In this document: one piece after another, positions 34,148-42,353 of the stretch
How the letters are laid out: every line of letters begins with the position of its first letter
Numbering within the stretch: position 1 is the first letter of the stretch
Assembly (NCBI RefSeq): GCF_031455195.1
Contig: NZ_JAVDSH010000010.1
Coordinates: 1-64,000, forward strand
DNA from: Arthrobacter nitroguajacolicus_D
Lineage (GTDB): Bacteria; Actinomycetota; Actinomycetes; Actinomycetales; Micrococcaceae
Reading direction: 5' to 3'
DNA length: 64,000 nucleotides
Position numbers and translations under genes: made by a program
The notes under the pieces: model-generated
The model's database searches: none
What the model was told of the DNA's origin: nothing
Seen by the model: the letters and a program-made list of their open reading frames with translations, nothing else

Positions 34148-35251
34148 ATGACCGCCACAGCAGTCCGAAAACGCTCCGCGCTCACGAAGGGCCAACTGCC
34201 CAAGTTCGCGCCCTACATCGTTCTGGCCGTCGCGCTGATCGTGGGCGCGGCCATCCTGGCGCTCATCGGCTTCAACGCGTTCGGTTGGGGCCTGGTCTCC
34301 GCCATCCTGTTCGCCGTGGGCCTTGTTTCCTGGAGCGGCGCTGTCGAAGGTGCCCGCAAGGCCAAGGACCGGCTTGCCACCTGCTTGGTGGTGGGTGCCT
34401 TCCTGATCGCGCTCCTGCCGCTGATCTCGGTGATCTGGACCGTGCTGGTCAACGGCATCCCGGGCCTCATCACTCCCGGCTTCCTGGGCACCTCCATGAA
34501 CGGTGTTACGGGCGCCTTCGACAACAAGGCAGCGGAAGACGGCGCACCCGTCCTCGGCGGTATTTACCACGCACTGTTGGGTACCATCCAGATCACCCTC
34601 CTGGCCACAGTCATTTCCGTCCCGGTGGGCCTGCTGACCTCGATCTACCTGGTGGAATACGGCAACGACCGTCCGCTGGCCCGCGCCATCACGTTCTTCG
34701 TGGATGTCATGACAGGCATCCCGTCCATCGTGGCCGGCCTCTTCGCGGCAGCGTTCTTCTTCGCAATCGTCGGCCCCGGAACCAAGACCGGTGCGGTGGC
34801 CGCCGTCGCGCTTTCCGTCCTGATGATCCCGGTGGTGGTCCGCTCCAGCGAGGAAATGCTGAAGATCGTCCCGAACGAACTTCGGGAGGCCTCCTACGCT
34901 CTGGGCGTCCGTAAATGGCGCACCATCACCAAGGTGGTTATTCCGACGGCGATCTCCGGCATCGCGTCGGGCGTCACCTTGGCGATTGCACGGGTTATCG
35001 GCGAAACCGCACCGATCCTGGTGACCGCAGGCTTTGCTACCACCATCAACAACAATGTATTTGGCGGCTGGATGGCCTCGCTGCCCACGTTCATTTACAC
35101 GCAGATCCTCAACCCGACCTCGCCGTCCAACCCGGGTCCCTCGGATCAGCGCGCATGGGGCGCAGCGCTGGTGCTGATCATCCTGGTGATGCTCCTGAAC
35201 CTCGGAGCCCGCCTCATTGCCCGCATCTTCGCTCCCAAAACGGGACGCTAG
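34148..35251 (+). CDS. pstA: Phosphate ABC transporter permease PstA
   Basis: 367 aa. Two extra hydrophobic helices at the N-terminus (about 21-65) precede the six-helix permease core, making it longer than enterobacterial PstA but usual for actinobacteria. EAA loop LREASYALGVRKWRTITKVVIPT near 246-268. Starts directly after the pstC stop. Together with PstC forms the membrane channel driven by PstB. Confidence 0.93.
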   Translation: MTATAVRKRSALTKGQLPKFAPYIVLAVALIVGAAILALIGFNAFGWGLVSAILFAVGLVSWSGAVEGARKAKDRLATCLVVGAFLIALLPLISVIWTVLVNGIPGLITPGFLGTSMNGVTGAFDNKAAEDGAPVLGGIYHALLGTIQITLLATVISVPVGLLTSIYLVEYGNDRPLARAITFFVDVMTGIPSIVAGLFAAAFFFAIVGPGTKTGAVAAVALSVLMIPVVVRSSEEMLKIVPNELREASYALGVRKWRTITKVVIPTAISGIASGVTLAIARVIGETAPILVTAGFATTINNNVFGGWMASLPTFIYTQILNPTSPSNPGPSDQRAWGAALVLIILVMLLNLGARLIARIFAPKTGR

Positions 35252-35313
35252 CCGGGCCTGGCCCTCCAGGCCGCATTCACACTTCCAGAACCCCCAAGGA
35301 ACAAAGGAACACC

Positions 35314-36093
35314 ATGTCCAAGCGCATCGACGTCAAAGACCTGAATGTCTATTACGGCAATTTCCTGGCCGTTGAGGACGTCAACATCAACATCGAAGCC
35401 AAGTCCGTCACTGCCTTCATCGGCCCGTCCGGTTGCGGCAAGTCCACTTTCCTCCGCACACTGAACCGCATGCACGAGGTCCTTCCTGGCGCACGCGTCG
35501 AGGGTGAAGTGCTGCTTGACGGGGACAATCTCTACGGACCCGGTGTTGACCCGGTAACCGTGCGCACGCAGGTGGGTATGGTCTTCCAGCGCCCCAACCC
35601 GTTCCCCACCATGTCAATCCGCGACAACGTGCTGGCCGGCGTGAAGCTGAACAACAAGAAGATCTCCAAGGGCGCAGCTGATGCGCTGGTGGAGAAGTCC
35701 TTGGTTGGCGCCAACCTGTGGAACGAGGTCAAGGACCGCCTGGACAAGCCGGGCTCCGGCCTCTCCGGCGGCCAGCAGCAGCGCCTCTGCATTGCCCGTG
35801 CCATCGCCGTTGAACCCCAGGTGATCCTCATGGACGAGCCCTGCTCCGCACTGGACCCCATCTCCACGCTGGCCGTCGAGGACCTCATCAACGAACTCAA
35901 GGACCAGTACACCGTGGTGATCGTGACCCACAACATGCAGCAGGCTGCCCGCGTGTCCGACAAGACCGCGTTCTTCAACATCGCCGGCACCGGCAAGCCG
36001 GGCAAGCTCATCGAGTTCGCAGACACCACCAGCATCTTCAACAACCCTGGTCAGAAGGCAACGGAAGACTACGTCTCCGGCCGCTTCGGATAA
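35314..36093 (+). CDS. pstB: Phosphate ABC transporter ATP-binding protein PstB
   Basis: 259 aa. Walker A GPSGCGKST (about 36-44), Q-loop FQRPNPFPTMS, ABC signature LSGGQQQR, Walker B ILMDEPCSALDP and switch His in VTHNMQQ. ATG at 35314 has AAGGAACAAAGGAAC upstream; the 62-bp gap after pstA has no hairpin. Last gene of pstSCAB. No phoU follows; the DUF47 gene on the other side may not substitute for it. Confidence 0.96.
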   Translation: MSKRIDVKDLNVYYGNFLAVEDVNINIEAKSVTAFIGPSGCGKSTFLRTLNRMHEVLPGARVEGEVLLDGDNLYGPGVDPVTVRTQVGMVFQRPNPFPTMSIRDNVLAGVKLNNKKISKGAADALVEKSLVGANLWNEVKDRLDKPGSGLSGGQQQRLCIARAIAVEPQVILMDEPCSALDPISTLAVEDLINELKDQYTVVIVTHNMQQAARVSDKTAFFNIAGTGKPGKLIEFADTTSIFNNPGQKATEDYVSGRFG

Positions 36094-36135
36094 AGGGTCT
36101 GCAGGCTCCGGCTTCTATGGGGGGAGTCGGCACTT

Positions 36136-36181
36136 AACGACGGCGGCCGTCGCCTTGGGGGTACGGCCGCCGTCGTTTTTT
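36136..36181 (+). terminator. pst operon terminator
   Basis: Perfect 15-bp stem AACGACGGCGGCCGT / ACGGCCGCCGTCGTT, 12-nt loop, then a six-T run: a strong intrinsic terminator 43 nt after pstB. Confidence 0.92.
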
Positions 36182-36183
36182 AT

Positions 36184-36251
36184 ACCCAACTAGGGGACAG
36201 CAAACGTCGCTATGAGCCGTCAATGGGGCGTTTGCTGTCCCCTGGTTGGGT
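36184..36251. repeat. Long inverted repeat C (23-bp arms) between pstB and the PiT gene
   Basis: Left arm 36184-36206 (ending GGGGACAGCAAACG) pairs with 36229-36251 over 23 bp with one G-U pair and a 22-nt loop. The right arm ends on the base before the PiT stop codon. It is additional to the strong terminator beside it, so simple termination for pstB seems redundant. Confidence 0.85.
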
Positions 36252-37268
36252 CTACATCTTCGCGAGGGGCGAGAACGCCAGTTCCAGGACGAAGGCAACC
36301 GCCGCGGTCACCACGGGAGTGGCCAGCCACAACAGGAGGATCCTCCTGACCAGGCGGCGGTTGACGGTGTGGAACCGCTGGTTGATCCCCGAACCGAGGA
36401 CGGACGCCGTCAAGGTGTGGGTGGTGGAGAGCGGCAGTTGGAAGCCGATCGCGCCAATAAAGAGCATGACGGACGTGAGGGTTTGGGAGACGAATCCACG
36501 CAGCGGATCTACCCGGATGAGCTTGTAGCCCAATGTATGGGAGATCCTCCAGCCGCCCAACAACGTTCCTGCCGTGAGCATGACGGCCGTGACCAACAGG
36601 ATCCAGAGGGGTACGTCGTCCCCGCCTGACAACCCGGCGGCTACCATTGCCAGGAGAATGACCGCTGCTGTTCGCTGCCCGTCCTGGAGCCCGTGGCCGA
36701 AGGCTACTGCTGCGCTGGAGACGGCTTGTGCACGCCGGAAGCGCCTGTTCACCACGTTGGGCTGCGTGTAGCGGGCGGCCCAGGTTACTGGCCACACCAG
36801 GAGGTACGCTGCCCCGAAGGCTATCAAGGGGGAGAGCACCAAAGGCAGCACCACTTGCGTGAGCACGACCCCGTCTACCCCGCCGATCGAGTTTCCGCCC
36901 ACCAGGATGCTCGCGCTGCCGGCACCAATCAGGCCGCCCACCAGCGAGTTCGTGGAGGACAACGGGACGCCCCGCCACCAGGCGTAGATTCCCCACAAAA
37001 TAGAGGCAGCCAAGGCTGAGGCGAGCATGGTGAGGCCGCTGGGGCCTGCGGGCAATGTGATCCAGGACTGCGTGAAGGCGAGGATAAAAGTGCCGCTCAG
37101 CATGGCGCCCACAAAGTTGAAAATTGCGGCCAGGAGCACGGCGATGGAGGGCGTGAGGGCGCGGGTCCGGGTGGAGAGCGCGACGGCGTTGGAGACGTCA
37201 CGGAAACCGTTGAGGAAGGCGAACCCTGAGGCGAGTCCCACCACCAGGACAAGGAAGGCGATGGTCAC
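36252..37268 (-). CDS. Low-affinity inorganic phosphate transporter, PiT family
   Basis: 338 aa, about ten membrane helices with the two PiT signature repeats (FAFLNGFRDVSNAVALSTRTRALTP-type at the N-terminus, FGHGLQDGQRTAAVILLAM in the second half; each contains the conserved G-x-x-D core). Proton- or cation-coupled phosphate uptake. Its ATG lies one base after the stop of the DUF47 gene, the usual PiT partner. It converges on the pst operon, so the high- and low-affinity systems end at the same terminator zone. Confidence 0.9.
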   Translation of the reverse strand: MTIAFLVLVVGLASGFAFLNGFRDVSNAVALSTRTRALTPSIAVLLAAIFNFVGAMLSGTFILAFTQSWITLPAGPSGLTMLASALAASILWGIYAWWRGVPLSSTNSLVGGLIGAGSASILVGGNSIGGVDGVVLTQVVLPLVLSPLIAFGAAYLLVWPVTWAARYTQPNVVNRRFRRAQAVSSAAVAFGHGLQDGQRTAAVILLAMVAAGLSGGDDVPLWILLVTAVMLTAGTLLGGWRISHTLGYKLIRVDPLRGFVSQTLTSVMLFIGAIGFQLPLSTTHTLTASVLGSGINQRFHTVNRRLVRRILLLWLATPVVTAAVAFVLELAFSPLAKM

Positions 37269-37269
37269 G

Positions 37270-37887
37270 TCAGGATTCCTTGACGATGATGCTGCCTACC
37301 TGGGTGGCGACCTTCCGCATGTCCTTGGTTACTTCCACTAACTGGTTGGCGATGTCCCGGTGCCGGGCGTACTGCGCCGATTTCATGTCCTTGAGCATCT
37401 CGGCGACCCAGATCCGGTGCGTCCGTTCAGCACGCTTGGCCAGCCGGAGGATCTCGATCCAGTAGTCCTCCAGCTCGTCCAGGTCCTCGAGCTTCCGCAT
37501 GGCGTCCACGGTGAGCTCGGCCTGGCGGCTGATGATTTCCAGCTGGTCTGCCGCACGCTTGGGCAGCCGGTCCAGCTTGTAGAGGGAGACCAGGTCGCCG
37601 GCGGCGTCGAGCTTTTCCATCGCTTCGTTGAGGTGGCGGGAAAGGGTATACATGTCCTCGCGTGGGAGCGGATTCACGAAGCTGGTCCGCATGTGCGTCA
37701 GGAGGGCGAAGTGCAGGTCCAGGGACTTGGACTCGTGCTCGTGCAGTTCTTCGGCAAGGCGCTGGTGCTCACTCGCCTGGGCGCCGAGGATTTCCGACAG
37801 CGTCCCGGTGGCGGCCACGATGACACCGGCCATCTGCGCGAGCAGTACGAGTCCGGCGGGTTCCTGGGGGAAAAGGCGCAGCTTCAT
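37270..37887 (-). CDS. DUF47/PhoU-like phosphate transport regulator
   Basis: 205 aa, all-helical, with acidic metal-binding patterns of the DUF47 family (EHQRLAEELHEHESKSLDLHF, ELEDYWIEILRLAKRAERTH). The ATG at 37887 has GGAAG upstream. The open frame continues further but without homology. Translationally coupled to the PiT gene (1-bp gap). DUF47 proteins are thought to gate PiT transporters; cytoplasmic. Confidence 0.9.
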   Translation of the reverse strand: MKLRLFPQEPAGLVLLAQMAGVIVAATGTLSEILGAQASEHQRLAEELHEHESKSLDLHFALLTHMRTSFVNPLPREDMYTLSRHLNEAMEKLDAAGDLVSLYKLDRLPKRAADQLEIISRQAELTVDAMRKLEDLDELEDYWIEILRLAKRAERTHRIWVAEMLKDMKSAQYARHRDIANQLVEVTKDMRKVATQVGSIIVKES

Positions 37888-38085
37888 GTCGCTTCCGGGC
37901 TGGGGACGGATGGGGCGGCGGACGGCTTGACTTGACGCAGCCCGTTTCGATCCCAACTTTACCGGTCCCGCACGCCCGGATGGTGAGCGCCCCGACCCCG
38001 CCGGGCAGAGGTCCCCATCGCAGAGTCCCACCCATCCATGCAAGACTTGGCACGTCAACGAATTTATCCAATCAATGGGGGAATT

Positions 38086-38811
38086 GTGCGCGTCAACAAT
38101 ACAGTGAAGATCACCAGCCTCGCAGCGGCGGGATTGCTCGCCTTGACCGCCTGTGGAGCTACTACCGCAGGGTCGACGTCGGGTGGTTCCGAACCGTCGT
38201 CGTCCTCCTCTTCGGCGGCCGCGCCGACCGCATCCTCCTCGGCCTCGGCCGGTTCCGATGGGGCCGCAGCATCCTCGGGCTCGTATAAGGCAGCTGCTTG
38301 GGCCCTTCCGATCACGGACAAAGGCGACAAGCTTGGCAGCATGAAGGGCGACAGCTTCAGCGTCGACATCTACCAGGTGGCCACGGACGTAGCCTCCAAG
38401 GACAGCATGTTCCTGGACAAGGAAACCAAGGAAAACCTGCTGAAGAAGGGTGCGCCCATCGTGTACGTGAACTACGTGGTCACCAACACGTCCTCCGCTG
38501 ACATCCCCTTGAGCCACTCGCTGGTCACTCCCAGCGCCAAGTACACGGACTGGAAGTATCTCGGTGGCATGCCGTCGGACTCCAGCAGCGATGGTTTCAA
38601 GAAGTACGGGCTGAGCAGCTCCGGCGTGAAGCTCAAGGAAAAAGACCCGTTCGTGTTGAAGCCAGGCGAGTCCTTCAACATCGCCGAAAACTTTGGCTAC
38701 ACGCCCGGCAAGGAAGCGGAGATTTCGGCCACCATGACACCGCAGGATGCAGCCGGCGACCTTGATCACGACAAGAAGGAACAGGCCAAAACCACTGTCA
38801 CCCTGAAGTAG
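38086..38811 (+). CDS. Secreted lipoprotein with Ser/Ala-rich linker, function unknown
   Basis: 241 aa. Signal peptide with lipobox LTAC (Cys23), a low-complexity Ser/Ala/Gly linker (about 27-66), then a beta-rich domain (FSVDIYQVATDVASKDSMF, APIVYVNYVVTNTSS, DPFVLKPGESFNIAENFGY) like extracellular immunoglobulin-type DUF4352/4232 folds. GTG at 38086 is chosen for GGGGGAA and because the signal peptide starts there. Diverges from the DUF47-PiT pair. Function unknown. Confidence 0.75.
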   Translation: MRVNNTVKITSLAAAGLLALTACGATTAGSTSGGSEPSSSSSSAAAPTASSSASAGSDGAAASSGSYKAAAWALPITDKGDKLGSMKGDSFSVDIYQVATDVASKDSMFLDKETKENLLKKGAPIVYVNYVVTNTSSADIPLSHSLVTPSAKYTDWKYLGGMPSDSSSDGFKKYGLSSSGVKLKEKDPFVLKPGESFNIAENFGYTPGKEAEISATMTPQDAAGDLDHDKKEQAKTTVTLK

Positions 38812-39043
38812 ATTGGCGCGTTTGCCCGGGTTCGGCCCAGTGCTGGCCCGGGCGTTCTGCATCCGGGCATAAAAATGGTGCCGAACCGGATACGCCTCTC
38901 GGCGGTAGGCCGCTCGAAGCGGCTATATGTTGAAGCCCGGGGGTTTCGCGGTTCGACACCAGTTTTAGTTTTCACCGTTGAGCGAGCTAAGTCAACATTG
39001 ACAGTCGGGGGCCGACGTGGGTACGTTTTGCCCTCTTTGCTGG

Positions 39044-39703
39044 CTAGTCCAGCTCGCCCAGGCGCCATGCATTGGCGGCGTGCTCAAGGTCCTCGGCCGT
39101 TTTGACGAGCTGGTGCGAATTGCGCGTGAGCTTGCTGGCGTGGCCTTCGTTGCTGTGCTCTGCGCCGTCGGCGAGGGTCGCCTGGCCGAGTGCCACCACG
39201 CGGCAGAAGGCGGCGGAACGTTCCAGCGCGACGTCGAACTCGCCGTCGAACGCGCCGGAGAGAATGGCGTCAGCCATGGTCTTCATTTCCTCGGCCCCGG
39301 GAGGCTCGGCAGCCCCGGCTACGACGTTGGAGACCTGCGCGGTGTCCCGGCCGGCCCTGAAGTAGACCGAGATCTTCTCGGGGTTCTGGATGGTGGCGGC
39401 GCGGAGCGCGTAAAGCCGCCACAGCGCGCCGGGGAGGCTGCGGGCGGGGCTTTCTGCCCACATCTCGGCGATGGCTTCCAAGCCCTGCTCATCGGCCAGT
39501 TTCACCAGACGACGCGTGACCTTGGGGTCGTCGCTGTCGCGGCCTCGCCTCACCAAGGCCTGCGCAGCAAGGTGGGCGGCCTCGGAAACCCGCGCGGGGT
39601 CGGCGCCACCTGCGAACGGTTCAAAATCGATGGGCGCGAAGGGCTTCGGCTTGTGATGCCGGTTTGCTCCGCCGTACGCTCGCGGTTCTGGCTGTTCGCT
39701 CAT
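39044..39703 (-). CDS. Conserved actinobacterial protein of unknown function
   Basis: 219 aa, soluble, helix-rich. Characteristic start YGGANRHHKPKPF...DFEPFAGG, a helical core (EAAHLAAQALVRRG, LPGALWRLYALRA) and a repeated ALERSAAFCRV C-terminal half. From memory, close homologues are sometimes annotated as an RNA polymerase beta-related protein, which nothing here supports. TACGGT lies 6 nt before the ATG (leaderless pattern). Single gene upstream of tRNA-Lys. Confidence 0.7.
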   Translation of the reverse strand: MSEQPEPRAYGGANRHHKPKPFAPIDFEPFAGGADPARVSEAAHLAAQALVRRGRDSDDPKVTRRLVKLADEQGLEAIAEMWAESPARSLPGALWRLYALRAATIQNPEKISVYFRAGRDTAQVSNVVAGAAEPPGAEEMKTMADAILSGAFDGEFDVALERSAAFCRVVALGQATLADGAEHSNEGHASKLTRNSHQLVKTAEDLEHAANAWRLGELD

Positions 39704-39888
39704 GAGTTCACCGTACTCCTGTGCTCTAGCGGGGTCGAGTAACGGTTGCCGGGCCGCTTTGTTGCTGGTGGCGTGCCGTCACCACCCACTTTGCCGCCGT
39801 TCCGGGTCCGGCACGCCGCTGTCGCCGCGCGCCGCCGTCGAACGTTCGCCCAAAGAAGGTGACGACGGCGCACGTCACGTTGAGTTCC

Positions 39889-39917
39889 TTGCTGGCCTTG
39901 ACCTTGAGGTACAGTAT
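39889..39917 (+). promoter_or_regulatory. Possible tRNA-Lys promoter
   Basis: TTGCTG (39889-39894), 17-bp spacer, CAGTAT (39912-39917), 24 nt before the mature tRNA. Weak match to consensus, plausible position. Confidence 0.4.
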
Positions 39918-39941
39918 TCATGGCTGTTTCTACAGCTGGAG

Positions 39942-40014
39942 GGGCCTTTAGCTCAGTTGGTAGAGCATCGGACTTTTAATCCGTGGGTCGTGGGTTCGAT
40001 CCCCACAGGGCCCA
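39942..40014 (+). tRNA. tRNA-Lys (anticodon UUU)
   Basis: 73 nt folding into a standard cloverleaf. Acceptor GGGCCTT/AGGGCCC (one G-U), D stem GCTC/GAGC, anticodon loop CTTTTAA giving UUU at 39975-39977, T stem GTGGG/CCCAC with TTCGATC loop, discriminator A. The top anticodon-stem pair is T-T. CCA is not encoded. A strong terminator follows. Confidence 0.97.
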
Positions 40015-40023
40015 CCCTCCAAG

Positions 40024-40059
40024 ACAGGCCGGAGACCTTGAGTCTCCGGCCTGTTTTTT
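40024..40059 (+). terminator. tRNA-Lys terminator
   Basis: Perfect 12-bp stem ACAGGCCGGAGA / TCTCCGGCCTGT, 7-nt loop, followed by a T-run. Confidence 0.92.
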
Positions 40060-40139
40060 ATTTCCCGGTCACGTCCCACACTCTGGTTCCGCCAGTTATG
40101 CTATTCGATGGATTAACTATTCAAGGGCGGGGGCTCGGC

Positions 40140-40580
40140 GTGGGGATCTTTGATACGGCGGTGGAGATTGCGTTCGACGATGGCGCCGCCGACGCTTTGA
40201 TCGGCGCTGCTGATTCAGCGGATCAGACCCTGCGCTCCGAAGGTAGCTTCCTGGGTGTCGTCACGGGTTATGCAATGGAACACTTCAAGGGCGGCTATGC
40301 GACCTTGTTCGCCAACGCTTTGGACGTCCGGGCCGATGACCGGGGCCGGCTTGCCGGTGTCCTTGCGGCGTTGGCGGAGGACGTCAGGCAAGCAAAGCTC
40401 AAAGCGCGGGAAGAGAAGGCCCGGCTGAAGGACCTTAATGCCTGGCAGCAACGCGCCGATTTACGTGAACAACACTTTCAGACTTTCCAGAGCGTGGCGA
40501 TCGATCCGATGCCCATGGAATGGCCGGTCGCTGCACCGACGATTTCAGCGGTGTTCTCGGGGAGGCTTCAGGAAGAGTGA
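40140..40580 (+). CDS. Probable remnant of a large helical secreted-effector-type protein
   Basis: 146 aa, nearly all helix: IFDTAVEIAFDDGAADALIGAADSADQTLR, then a heptad-like KLKAREEKARLKDLNAWQQRADLREQ region. It resembles, from memory, the N-terminal domain of long Arthrobacter proteins that carry variable C-terminal domains (WXG-like, polymorphic-toxin style). Here it ends after the linker (PMPMEWPVAAPTISAVFS), so the C-terminal part seems lost. GTG at 40140 has GGCGGGGG upstream. A lipoprotein start follows 5 bp later. Confidence 0.5.
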   Translation: MGIFDTAVEIAFDDGAADALIGAADSADQTLRSEGSFLGVVTGYAMEHFKGGYATLFANALDVRADDRGRLAGVLAALAEDVRQAKLKAREEKARLKDLNAWQQRADLREQHFQTFQSVAIDPMPMEWPVAAPTISAVFSGRLQEE

Positions 40581-40585
40581 ACCAC

Positions 40586-40774
40586 ATGCCCTTTGGACCC
40601 AAAGCCCGGCTCGCGGGCCGCCGCATACCCGCCACGTTGTTCGGCGCTGCCCTTGCACTGAGCGCCTGCACGCCCGCTGCCCACGGAGTACCCCCTGGCA
40701 CTCCAGCGATCCCAACCTGGTGGGCGTGGACGAGTTCGCGAAGTGGTCGGAGAAGGCCGGTGTGGCACCCATGA
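40586..40774 (+). pseudogene. Lipoprotein gene 5' fragment fused out of frame to GH51 DNA
   Basis: ATG at 40586 with GGAAGAG upstream encodes a clear lipoprotein signal: RRIPATLFGAALALSAC with lipobox LSAC. After about residue 36 the reading frame enters GH51 DNA in the wrong frame and stops at 40774. The junction is near 40695/40696. It looks like the start of the gene that once followed the effector-type gene, cut off by a deletion. Confidence 0.6.
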
Positions 40775-41556
40775 TGGCGGTCAATCTGGGTACCAGGGGC
40801 CCGCAGGAAGCTCTGGACCTGCTGGAGTACTCCAACATCAAGGGTGGAACGGCCCATGTGAGGGCGGCCAACAAGTCCGGGAAGCAGGTCAATATCTCGT
40901 TCGATGAGTGGAACGTCTGGCACATGTCCCGCGACGAGTCCAAGATGCCCACCGGAGACGACTGGCCCGTGGCGCCAGTGCTCCTCGAGGACCGTTACAG
41001 GGTTGCCGACGCCGTGGTGGTGGGAGATCTTCTCATCACGCTGCTGCGCAACACGGACCGCGTCCACTCCGCCAGCCTGGCCCAGCTGGTCAACGTGATC
41101 GCCCCAATCATGACCGAGCCGGGTGGCCGGGCCTGGAAGCAGACCACGTTCCACCCGTTTGCGCTTACTTCGCAGAATGCCTCGGGTACGGTGCTGAACC
41201 TCGCCGCCGAATCCCCGCTGCTGGAGACCGAAAAGACGTCGGGCTTCACCGCCCTCTCAGCCGTGGCGACCTTCGATGCAGAAGCCAAGGAGGCCGTGGT
41301 GTTCGCAGTAAACCGCTCGGCGACTGACGCGCTGACGCTGGATGCCGCCGTCGGGAGCCTCAACGCCGGCAAGGTCATTGAGGCCGTCACCTACTCGAAC
41401 AAGGACCCGTACTGGCAGGCCGCTGCCGACGATTCGACGTCGGTCCTGCCGTCCGGGAACGTCAGTGTGAAGCTCGACGGCGGCCGCCTCACCGCCGCGC
41501 TTCCGGCCGTGAGCTGGACCACGATCCGGCTGTCGCTGGAGGACCAGGTCAACTGA
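40696..41556 (+). pseudogene. GH51 alpha-L-arabinofuranosidase remnant (5' truncated and internally deleted)
   Basis: The frame reads WHSSDPNLVGVDEFAKW.. MMAVNLGTRGPQEALDLLEY, typical of GH51, then at nt about 40850 jumps from SNIKGGT to AHVRAANKSGKQVN. The block that should hold the GNE acid/base motif (about 90-100 residues in homologues, as I recall) is missing. The nucleophile region ISFDEWNVWHM and the C-terminal beta-sandwich remain. The first ~170 residues are also missing. No start codon or ribosome site belongs to it, so it is almost certainly inactive. Confidence 0.75.
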
Positions 41557-41559
41557 AAG

Positions 41560-41934
41560 CTAGGCGATCTGCTGCGTGCCGTCGTGGAACATGGGGTACG
41601 CGGAGATCGGTGTGACCGTAGCTGACGGAGTTGGGTCCGGTGCCTGCGATGCGGGTGCCGGAGCCGGCTCGTCAACGGTGACGATTTCCATGGACTCCAT
41701 GTCCAGGAGCCGCCGGCTCCCGGTATCGTCCGTCAGCCAGAAGAGGTCGGTCCCCGCGACGGTTTTCACCACGGTGCCCCGGTGATAGAGGCGGCCGTTG
41801 TGCCAGGCCTCGATGTAGTCGCCAGGGCTCAGCAGGTGCGGTTCTTCCTTGCTGCCCGGCATGCTGCCGAACGCCTGCGCCAGGCTCGCTTGCGTCTTAA
41901 GTGCTTGGAAAAGATCCCTGTTTGCGATGCTCAT
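41560..41934 (-). CDS. Hypothetical protein with SH3-like middle
   Basis: 124 aa. N-terminal helix (IANRDLFQALKTQASLAQAFG), a central beta-rich segment (SPGDYIEAWHNGRLYHRGTVVKT, DLFWLTDDTGSRRLLD) like small barrel domains, and a Pro/Ala-rich tail. ATG at 41934 with GAGGGGAACGG upstream. Converges on the GH51 remnant with a 3-bp gap. The W-x-x-G-x-x-Y-H-R-G-x-V pattern also resembles the 76-aa protein at 56.2 kb. Function unknown. Confidence 0.65.
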   Translation of the reverse strand: MSIANRDLFQALKTQASLAQAFGSMPGSKEEPHLLSPGDYIEAWHNGRLYHRGTVVKTVAGTDLFWLTDDTGSRRLLDMESMEIVTVDEPAPAPASQAPDPTPSATVTPISAYPMFHDGTQQIA

Positions 41935-42046
41935 GTCCGTTCCCCTCACTCTTCGCCGTCCATTTCACCCCAGCATTCCGCATGTTTGTTGCGGGCGCGT
42001 TGCAAGGGGATGAGCGATGTGTGACGGCCCGTGGGGTCGGCGTGCG

Positions 42047-42343
42047 TCAGGGAGTTTCAGGGTCCCCAGTGGTTGGGGGATCATCCCCGGGGAGTTCATC
42101 CGAGTACGGTGCCCGGGGCTCGCCGCTATTGTTCAGGAGGTCGTTTGCGGCCATAGCAAGCAGGTTCCTCTCGAGTTCCGGGATGGACAGCATGCCCTGC
42201 AAGTAGGCCTCAACCTCGTATTCGCCCACCGAGCCGCCGATGCTGAAGTAGTACAACCAGAGTTTGCCGATGTTGATGCCGGCGGAATCGATCGCGGCTC
42301 GGAGTTTGCGCCGTTGCTCGGGTTCGTTGATGTCGAAGCCCAT
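42047..42343 (-). CDS. Hypothetical protein
   Basis: 98 aa, soluble: helical core INIGKLWLYYFSIGGSVGEYEVEAYLQGML, with an acidic/Pro tail. Lies 10 bp after the GAF-ANTAR gene on the same strand, so probably in its transcript. Family seen in Arthrobacter-like genomes, from memory, without known function. It may act with the regulator. Confidence 0.65.
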   Translation of the reverse strand: MGFDINEPEQRRKLRAAIDSAGINIGKLWLYYFSIGGSVGEYEVEAYLQGMLSIPELERNLLAMAANDLLNNSGEPRAPYSDELPGDDPPTTGDPETP

Positions 42344-42353
42344 ATCCTGCGCC

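Noticed and set aside
32033..34570. Very long minus-strand open frame (845 codons) opposite pstS/pstC
   Set aside because: Antisense shadow of GC-rich pst genes; Gly/Asp-rich nonsense composition.
37888..38862. Upstream extension of the DUF47 frame by 325 codons
   Set aside because: It runs antisense through the lipoprotein gene; only the last 205 residues resemble DUF47.
39702..40139. Open frame reading through tRNA-Lys into the effector-like gene
   Set aside because: It crosses the tRNA and its terminator; the GTG at 40140 with its own ribosome site explains the coding part.
39942..42000. Intact integrated element at tRNA-Lys
   Set aside because: No integrase, no duplicated tRNA 3' end and no phage genes were found in the window; only a scar is supported.
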